Assembly (NCBI GenBank): GCA_030248225.1
Contig: JASANE010019510.1
Coordinates: forward strand, 28,761 to 92,760
Source: Trileptium ribeirensis
Taxonomy: Eukaryota > Nematoda > Enoplea > Enoplida > Thoracostomopsidae
Direction of reading: 5' to 3'
DNA length: 64,000 nucleotides
In this document: positions 56,809 through 64,000 of the stretch, in pieces
Position numbering within the stretch: the stretch's first letter is position 1
Layout of the letters: each line of letters begins with the position of its first letter
The notes under the pieces: model-generated
What the model saw: only the letters and a program-made list of their open reading frames with translations
What the model was told of the DNA's origin: nothing
Database searches by the model: none
Program-made: the position numbers and the translations under genes

Positions 56809-57880
56809 AGTCGTATGTTAAATATAAAACTCAGTCTCCTTCCTAAGCAGATCTTTAGTTAATATACGCCGCAGATGATACTGTTCTTAACGCTATAGGC
56901 GAACTTGGTACGTAAACGTGCAATTTGTTATAAACATTTATGCGCTAAGCTTAAAGCTATGCGAAGCAATTGGTACCCGCCGACCGGGACGGATAAGAGC
57001 CCATATCTTGGGGCACATCAGTACTGCGTTCTCGTAAAATGAACATTCATACATGTTTAGCAGTCAGTTCTTTTCACGAAATGACTGGGTGAGATGGTTA
57101 GATGCATCAGAAAGACATACGTTAGTGATTCATATCCTAAAAGCATGGAACTTTTTAGCGTCCGCTGTCGAAATTATATTTACTAGGTGATTTCCTTATG
57201 TGGCCATTTCGTAGTTCTCTTTATTAGGCATTACCTGTTGTTATCTAAATGACTAAATTGATCTCGTTATTGAGCACTGTTGAAAAGAGCGGTTGATTTG
57301 TGTTGTGTAGTGGGCGCCACCTAAAAGACTGTGTTAGTGGCTATCAATTCGAGAACCAGGTAAATTATTGAATCGGTGCACTGACCAATTTCACAATATC
57401 CTTAACGGAAAAACCTTTCATTCAAGGTGTCATGATGGGTTGCCAGCGATATGTCATGAAAGCTCGTCACGTGTAGCTTGAGTGACGAGTGGGCATAGCA
57501 TCTAGTAGTAAATTGCTACAACCCGATTAACACCCAGAGAACCCGACACTAACTATAGTAGTTCGCGTATGCCGTAGTATCCATTAAAATTTACGTATCT
57601 TCGAACTTCATATTAGGTTTCTAAGTCTGTAAATAAGGCTTATAGGTTGTTATGACGTCTAGGTTCCTCCAGCCTGCCGTACAGTACTGCGTGCTAACAT
57701 GCACACGCTAGCCCCAGAAAATGTGAACAATCACCCAAGCTCAAATAATGCATTGCACAGGCTGAGCTATGTATATATACCGAACGCCAGAGGTTGGGTA
57801 CTTTTTCACTAAAAAGATGCATGAGTTCAGCATAATGTAGGTTTCACAGAATAATGAGTGCAAAAAGTGGGCAGTTTTGT
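56809..57880. other. Intergenic, nothing recognised
   Basis: No gene, RNA or bounded repeat identified. Confidence 0.4.
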
Positions 57881-58310
57881 CTTTAACAGACGTTCGCAAG
57901 AAACTAAAATCTCTAATGGACGGCCATATAGTATTTTAGTTTCTTGCAAACGGGCTGCTAGAGATTTTTGTCTTTAACGACTGCTTGTTTGAAATTTAAA
58001 TCTCTAACAGATAGCTGTAAGAGACTAGTCTTATATAGCCAATTAATGCAGAAATCTCTAACAGCTAGGTGTTAGAGACTAAAATCTCTTGCAGCTAGTC
58101 ATAACAAATTATTGTCTCTAATGGCTAGGTGTTAGAAACTTTTGTCTCTTACAGCCAGTTAGAAAATACAAAAGTCTCCAATAGCTATCCATTATGATTT
58201 CAAATATTTAAGGGTTAGCTGTAAGAGATTTTTGTATGTTACAGCTGGCTGTAGGAGACAAAAGTTTCTAACAGCTAGCCATTAGAAATAAAAATCTGTT
58301 ACAACAAGCT
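57881..58310. repeat. Degenerate array of self-complementary units
   Basis: Repeated variants of CTCTAACAGCTAG...GTTAGAGAC and AAAATCTCTTGCAGCTAG, about 10 to 12 half-units. Each pair can form an imperfect hairpin. Spacing is irregular. Not CRISPR-like: there are no uniform spacers and the units are palindromic. Confidence 0.6.
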
Positions 58311-58480
58311 CATTATTGATATTGGTGCCCCCCCCCAGTTTGATATTGGTGCCTCCTCCTGTTTGATATTGTCCCCTCTCCAGTTTGATATTGGCGCCCG
58401 GTTCAATTTGATATTGGTATCCTCTCCAGTTTGACATTGATCCCTTTCCAGTTTGATATTGGTGCCCCCCTCCGGTTTGA
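58311..58480. repeat. Minisatellite, unit CCAGTTTGATATTGGTGCC
   Basis: Six or seven imperfect copies of a unit of about 19-24 bp (CAGTTTGATATTGGTGCCCC and variants). Interruptions are runs of C. It follows directly on the hairpin array. Confidence 0.8.
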
Positions 58481-61144
58481 TGTATGCTGTAAATGCTAAA
58501 TTTGCGCAACAAAATTTGTAAATTTAGGCATTTTCAATCAATTGTAGCGTAAAGGCAAGTACAGGTGTATGAATAAACGTCCGCGGCTGTTAACTGTAAT
58601 GAAAGAAATTGTACTTTGTCGTATTCATCCAATAAGGCAAACCCTAATATATACAACGTAAAAAAAGACGTTATATAATATAAAATAATTTATAATCTTT
58701 ATTAAAATTTGTTTTATAAATTTTGAAAGTTCTCAGTATTTTGAGTAGAGATTGCAATTAATAACAATCTTAAACCATGCACTTGTTACAACAGCTGAAT
58801 CTCTCCGCATTATTAATGTGCTTATTTACTGCTTTATACATCAATTTCAGCAGGGTTTTATTCTGCACTCCAGATTCGTGTCCTTCTCCTTAAAATCATA
58901 GTAGTGCTATAACCTAAAAGCTTGTCAAATGTGAAAAGATCCACGAGCGATCATTCATTGGACCAGCCAGGTCGAAAAATGTTACTTTTTCCAGCAGGGA
59001 GTGGGTAAATTATTTTGAGCCATAAGTATAGTTTTCTTAGAAAAGTGTGGAACACAGCAGTGTCGCACCTACTCTAGATATGTTACACGCCATGATCCTT
59101 TAATGCATTTTAAAATCTTTCCGATGGTTTAGTTTTCCACGTCCGTGCCGATTTACTGCTGTGTGTGCGTGAATCTGGGTTAGGGTGACTTTGATAATAC
59201 TTGATAACAAGAAGTGACAAACTTTAACTTAAGCTAAACCATAAAAAAATCCAAGATCTCGGTTTGCATGCTGAGAAAACCTATCCTGCTGAATCTGCTG
59301 TTATACTACAGGTAACTGGCATTATATATATATACTTACAACAATGGATTTAGAGATAAAGTGTGTGTAATAATGTGAATAATGTCAATTTTTATAATAA
59401 AGCCCTTGTATGGCGCCAAAAATTCATGAGCACGCGATGTTCCGAGATGACAACATTAGTATGGCGATTTATTGTCATATATATTGCTACCCTGTAACAA
59501 GCAAGTTTGAAAAACGTTACGTTATTTGGTTAGGAAAAAGCTTTAGGTAGAACGGGTGTCTGGTGTTGACTGCCTCACACCTAACCACGACAATGCTTAT
59601 ATGGGTATCACAGGTGTGATTAAACTTTTGGGAACGAAACTATAGCGTTTCGTCCATACTTATGACATTTAGTTTGGAATTTAAGCTTTATCAAGCACGA
59701 CTATCCTGTCTCGTTTTCTGCATGATTTAATAGCTAAAATCAAGTCTGTATTAATTTCCAATTGAGTCAAGTAGATGAAAAAAGCCACTTTGGAGCCCTG
59801 TGCCCGGTGGGGCTGCGGGGATATTTGGGTCACCACCGTCATTTGGTATTTTATATGTGTGTTTAATAAAGACCTCATAGTGCTTCATTTTGGTTCTGTT
59901 TTAAACTTTCGTTTATTACATCAATATTTCTGGATAAAAATACAAGTTCACTGAAGGGGTATTAAATCTGTATGTCTTGGTGAAAATGTAATGTTAGTGT
60001 ATTTGAATTCGGAGATGGAGAAGCGCTAGCTCCGGAATTGAAGAATTCTCACCAGACCGCACTATGATGAAATGATGGGCGTTCGTTTATTTTTACTCTG
60101 TAAACAGGACTTCATTATCTCAACGTAATTCGATATGGATGTATGAGGGCTCTTATGAAAGCTGCAATACTCTAGATGTGCTTTTGGAGGTTTTATTCCG
60201 ATTCGACCCACCCACGTCCCACCACATTGGGTTAAAGGGGGTACATGGCTAAAATTGGCAATTTTTGCTCATAACTGGCAACCCTTGAGCCGATTTGAAT
60301 CATTTTGATATCGAAATATGTGTCCTATGAAGCTTTATTTATAAGTATATAAATTGTTTTGGTCGGGTCCCTATGGTGCATGGGGACTTTAGCAAATGGG
60401 CAAATTTAGAAAATTTTGTCGAGGTGTAACTATGTAACTAGTCAAGCGATTCGAATGTAATTTGGTGCGTGAATAGAGCTACTGCGGGGCTACCTGCAGG
60501 GTGTCAACAAATTTGATGTAGGACCCTAGGTCAGTTGGTATTTGAGGGCAAATCTGGGCCCGACGCCGGTATATAGTCATCCGTGACATTATTAACTGTA
60601 TATTAATAGATATGTGGCTCAAAATACGGTCATATGGGTTTTTGTGGGTGCTGTTTTCAAATCGTCACTGTTTAGACGTATCTCTTCGTGTAGAGGTAGT
60701 TATATCAATGGGTGAGACAAGGCGAGTGGCGCGAAAGGGACAAGCTAATTTATAAAAACAAAATAGTTATGGTTAAATCGTGAACATATAAAATAACACT
60801 GCAACTATATTATTAATCCATTTTCAACAGTTCTCGTATGTTGTGTCACTATATATATCAAATTTGGTAACACAGTTACCGCTAACAGTATTAAACCAAC
60901 TCATAGCATCAGAGTTTAGTGTGATTTTATGTTAAACGAATTAAACAAACTTACTTTATGTTTTTTGTACGTAATAGTTACGCATGCGCATTTGCCTAAG
61001 ACTGGTGCGGATAACCACCTATTACATATCTATGATATCTTATCAACCTAAATCTTTGAGCCCATTGCAAACGGTCGACCCTCGAAATGTCTGGCACACG
61101 GCCTGGAAGACTGACTGACGGTATCGATCACCGGGGGTAGCCCG
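58481..61144. other. Intergenic, nothing firmly recognised
   Basis: No open frame with a known domain. 60230-60580 is comparatively GC-balanced and looks repeat-like (AACTGGCAACCCTTGAGCCG) but I cannot classify it. The Ginger target site CCCG lies at 61141-61144. Confidence 0.4.
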
Positions 61145-61166
61145 TGTACACGGATATTTTTACTCC

Positions 61167-61358
61167 AGGATATTTTTACTCCCCAGTAAAAATATCCTAG
61201 GATATTTTTACTCCACAGTGAAAATATCCTAGGATATTTTTACTCCACAGTAAAAATATCCTAGGATATTTTTACTCCACAGTAAAAATATCCTAGGATA
61301 TTTTTACTCCACAGTAAAAATATCCTAGGATATTTTTACTTCACAGTAAAAATATCCT
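61167..61358. repeat. Six tandem 32-bp palindromic units in the Ginger left end
   Basis: AGGATATTTTTACTCCACAG then TAAAAATATCCT repeats with exact 32-bp period six times (61167, 61199, 61231, 61263, 61295, 61327), with single changes. Each unit is an inverted repeat around ACTCCACAGT. A half unit and a further degenerate copy continue to about 61403. Confidence 0.95.
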
Positions 61359-61455
61359 AGGATATTTTTACTCCCTCCAGGATATTTTTACTCCCCAGTA
61401 AAATGTTCTAAAAATCTTTACTTCCTCTAGAAAAAGTATTTCCTATACCATTTCT

Positions 61456-63501
61456 ATGGTGTATATACCGTTCATACTTTCTTTTTATTTCAGGTTTATA
61501 GTGATTTGTGACAAATGTTATAAAATGTTTAAATCTAAAACTAATAAACACATCAGTTTTAACGATGTTCGTAACTATATTACCAACGGACGATATCCAC
61601 TCGGCATGTTAGATAAAGGCCAGCGTGCTAACTTTCGTCGACAGTGCAAACAGTACTGTGTCCGCAACGGTCAACTATTTTATAACAAAAATCTGAAAAT
61701 TGCCGGATCAGAAAATAAAATCGTCGCTGTTCAGGTGGTCACAGACATCGCAGAACAAAAACAATTGATACAAACATTCCATTCTGGTCAAGATAATAGC
61801 TTGGAGTCTGAAGCATTGAGTGGACATCGGGGGCGGGACAGTATGCTGGACTTGGTTACTAAACGTTACTATTGGCACGACATGAAAACTGACATACAGC
61901 AGTGCATCAAATCATGCGACCGTTGCCAGCGAGTGAACCCGAAGTTTGATACCTCTAAGCCAGAATTACACTCCATTCCGATTAAGTCAGCAGTGATGCA
62001 GCAAGTGGGGGTCGACCTCATCACAATGCCTGAGGCCTTGGGGTATAAGTACATTTTTGTATTAGTTGATTACTTTTCTAAATGGGCGGAGGCGACTCCA
62101 CTTGTGAATAAAACAGCAATTTCTGTAGCTGGCGCTATATTCAGCGCTATGTGCCGTCACGGTTGCTTTGCAGTTCAAATTAACGATCAAGGCAGCGAAT
62201 TTTGTAATAGCGTTGCAGCGGAGTTATTTCGTCTCACAGGTACAAAGCAGCGAGTTACCAGTAGCTACCACCCCCAGGCTAACGGACTTGTGGAAAGGCA
62301 GAATCGGACCATCAAATCGGCAATGCTAAAAGTACTGGATAAGCGTACTGAGCATTGGCCTGATATATTAGAGCCGATTTTGTTTGCTCTGCGGACAACT
62401 AAACATTTCTCTACGGGGTACTATCCATTTTTTCTGCTGTACAATCGCGAGCCAAAATTGCCAATTGATGTTACAGATACAGATGATAGTATGGTCACGG
62501 CTGAACAATACACAAATAGCCCACTAGCTGAAGAGGAAATGGAATTTGAAGCGTCATTTTCAGCTCGAGCGAAGCAATTTATAGATCTCAAAGCTGCTGT
62601 TTTCAAGAATGCGTCCAAAAATATTGAAAAAGCACAATTTCGTCAAAAAAAGGCTTACGATAAACGTCACACTGCAAGTAATCAGCATAACATAGCGCCT
62701 GGTAGTCTGGTATTGGTGAAGAATTTGCGACGCAATGACCGGAAAGGAGGTTGGAAAAATGAGCCGTGGCTCGGACCCTATAAACTTTCATCTATATCTG
62801 GCAACTCCTTGTGCACTTTGCAAAACGAAACGACTGGGAAGACTTTGGGACGAAAGTGCCATATTGCAAACATCAAGCCGTATTATTTGCCCTGTGACAC
62901 TCACAAGCACAGTGAGGTGAACGAAGTACAAGTTGTGGATTCTGTATCTGGACCTCAACAGATATTTTTTCCACCGGATAAAGCTTGGCAAAATAAAACA
63001 GCTGAGCTGTTAGGAATTACCGTTCGTAATTATAATAGTTACTCTCAACAGTCAGTTCCACTGACTTACCCAACAAAGCTTCAAAAAATTATGGGTGATG
63101 GCAATTGCTATTTTCGTGCGATATCGCATTGCATCACAGGCTCAGAAGACAGTCACGAAGCAGTTCGAGCAGCATCAGTTAACTTAATGGAGCAGCCACA
63201 TGTCGTTGGCAAACTGGTCAACTTGACAGCGACAAACAACTACACAAAAGAAAGCAGCATGTCAGATCTAGGAGTATGGGCCACGGATACGGAGTTTCTG
63301 GTCACTGCAGCATTGCTCAACACTACGATTTACTCATACACACCCATTTGGAACGAAGAACGAACAGTAATACTCAGATGGATGTGGTCCAGCTACACTC
63401 CCAACGTTCTTGGCAGTGGTTCCAACGCGGAATCTCACTATATATATTTGAAAAATACTGGTGGTGATCATTTTGACGTTGTTTACGAAGTTGCGGCCTA
63501 A
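61456..63501 (+). CDS. Ginger transposase: H2C2 zinc finger, DDE integrase, GPY/F, OTU protease
   Basis: 681 residues, uninterrupted. Zinc finger about 109-157 (H109, H124, C154, C157; SCDRCQRVNP). Integrase core about 165-340 with catalytic D187 (GVDLITMP), D244 (INDQGSEF) and E280 (QANGLVERQN). GPY/F motif at 440 (WLGPYKLSSISGNSLCTLQN). OTU cysteine protease about 540-680 with D548 and C551 in MGDGNCYFRAISHC and H672 in GDHFDVVYEV; all catalytic residues are present. The first 23 residues are hydrophobic and atypical, and a strong CTTTTTATTTCAG acceptor ends at 61493, so the true start is probably Met24 at 61525, perhaps after a 5' intron. The OTU domain likely removes ubiquitin from host or self targets; its role in transposition is unknown. 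A Gypsy retrotransposon pol fragment is unlikely because RT is absent and DNA-transposon ends flank it. Confidence 0.9.
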   Translation: MVYIPFILSFYFRFIVICDKCYKMFKSKTNKHISFNDVRNYITNGRYPLGMLDKGQRANFRRQCKQYCVRNGQLFYNKNLKIAGSENKIVAVQVVTDIAEQKQLIQTFHSGQDNSLESEALSGHRGRDSMLDLVTKRYYWHDMKTDIQQCIKSCDRCQRVNPKFDTSKPELHSIPIKSAVMQQVGVDLITMPEALGYKYIFVLVDYFSKWAEATPLVNKTAISVAGAIFSAMCRHGCFAVQINDQGSEFCNSVAAELFRLTGTKQRVTSSYHPQANGLVERQNRTIKSAMLKVLDKRTEHWPDILEPILFALRTTKHFSTGYYPFFLLYNREPKLPIDVTDTDDSMVTAEQYTNSPLAEEEMEFEASFSARAKQFIDLKAAVFKNASKNIEKAQFRQKKAYDKRHTASNQHNIAPGSLVLVKNLRRNDRKGGWKNEPWLGPYKLSSISGNSLCTLQNETTGKTLGRKCHIANIKPYYLPCDTHKHSEVNEVQVVDSVSGPQQIFFPPDKAWQNKTAELLGITVRNYNSYSQQSVPLTYPTKLQKIMGDGNCYFRAISHCITGSEDSHEAVRAASVNLMEQPHVVGKLVNLTATNNYTKESSMSDLGVWATDTEFLVTAALLNTTIYSYTPIWNEERTVILRWMWSSYTPNVLGSGSNAESHYIYLKNTGGDHFDVVYEVAA

Positions 63502-63906
63502 TCTGTTGCTGTTCCGAAGTTTAGCTTTAAATTTATGTATCATGTATCCGTATCACACGTACCTATATCTATTGTTGACGTTATGTGTATTATATATGTG
63601 TAATCGAAATTCAAGACATCGTCGTGTAGTCGAAAAACGCCATATTAGCATTATTGAATATTCATTTCATACCATATTGCAATAACATTTATTCGTGTTT
63701 TAGTATACAGTGTTATGTTTATGCTTTTGATTTTTGCTCTGTAAGTATATGTAAGTTTTATAAAACAATTTTATGACTATGGGTTGCGTTAATCAATGCA
63801 ATTTTGAGCGTATCGCTGCTGCTTTATGATTGGGAACTGAAATGAAATACATGCCATATGCCATCAACATAACATCAAATCGAAACGTGTAATCTAAATA
63901 TAGAAG
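63502..63906. other. Ginger 3' non-coding region
   Basis: About 400 bp of AT-rich sequence between the stop codon and the right terminal repeats. No second gene seen. Confidence 0.5.
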
Positions 63907-63998
63907 GGGAGTAAAAATATCCTGGGGGGAGTAAAAATATCCTAGGATATTTTTACTGGGGAGTATAAATATCCGGGGAGTAAAAATATCCTGTTACA
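63907..63998. repeat. Ginger right terminal repeats
   Basis: Four GGAGTAAAAATATCC-type half units, one as a head-to-head palindrome around CCTAGG, inverted relative to the left end. Shorter than the left array, so the inverted ends are unequal. Confidence 0.9.
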
Positions 63999-64000
63999 CC

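Larger units (their letters stand above)
61145..63998 (+). mobile_element. Ginger-type (integrase-derived) DNA transposon, apparently complete
   Basis: Left end TGTACACGGATATTTTTACT; right end reversed TGTAACAGGATATTTTTACT. TGT-starting ends, an integrase-like transposase and a short target duplication fit the Ginger group of cut-and-paste elements related to Gypsy integrase. The left flank is CCCG; the window stops two bases (CC) after the right end, consistent with a 4-bp duplication but not proof. The ends contain palindromic repeats. One intact gene lies between them. No reverse transcriptase, gag or LTR is present in the 2.85 kb. Confidence 0.83.

Noticed and set aside
57881..58310. CRISPR-like repeat array
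   Set aside because: Units are degenerate and self-complementary, spacing is irregular, there are no cas genes and the genome is animal.
61167..61358. CRISPR array or satellite DNA
   Set aside because: Units are contiguous without spacers and match the inverted right end of the same element, so they are transposon terminal repeats.
61456..63501. Gypsy-type retrotransposon or retroviral pol
   Set aside because: Only integrase is present, with no protease-RT-RNase H or gag; DNA-transposon ends flank the gene.

Overview
This is a low-GC, intron-rich and repeat-rich piece of an animal nuclear genome, most likely an invertebrate. The evidence is a spliced housekeeping gene with GT-AG introns, several classes of eukaryotic DNA transposon, a non-LTR retrotransposon, microsatellite DNA and no bacterial-style operons. 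The sequence alone does not fix the phylum.

The backbone of the window is one plus-strand gene, the orthologue of the mismatch-repair endonuclease PMS2 (eukaryotic MutL-alpha subunit). I could place 14 coding exons between 1465 and 55236. All 13 exon junctions agree in phase and sum to 736 codons plus a stop. The first exons, carrying the N-terminal ATPase motifs, lie left of the window. Exons 1-11 of this set are spread over 1465-22864. One intron of about 26 kb (22865-49200) follows, then three short exons ending at 55236, with a polyadenylation signal 38 nt beyond the stop.

The introns are full of mobile DNA. 1465-22826 holds mainly short elements: Tc1/mariner-type MITEs, a MITE pair with GGGCTCTCCA-type ends, a 1.15-kb non-autonomous hAT element with a perfect 8-bp target duplication, and a dispersed unclassified repeat. 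The giant intron holds a decayed transposase-like gene (23651-26110), a second hAT copy (26434-28672) with another element nested inside it, a near-intact spliced piggyBac element (28680-32163) inserted in the hAT target-site duplication, a third hAT copy (32181-33311), a broken LINE with ORF1, endonuclease, RT and RNase H (38630-43060), a frameshifted kinase-like exon (45556-45747), and a (TA)n tract. The last PMS2 intron contains a better-preserved but still broken copy of the 23.6-kb transposase-like family (51014-54698), with terminal inverted repeats and repeated GACGTAAC motifs.

Right of PMS2 are two near-identical 265-bp TTAA-flanked elements with tRNA-like A and B boxes, a Tc1-type MITE, degenerate hairpin repeats and a minisatellite. 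At the right edge is an apparently complete Ginger-type DNA transposon (61145-63998). It has an intact 681-residue protein (zinc finger, DDE integrase, GPY/F motif, OTU protease) and ends built from palindromic 32-bp repeats. That element and the transposase-like family at 51014-54698 are the most novel items.
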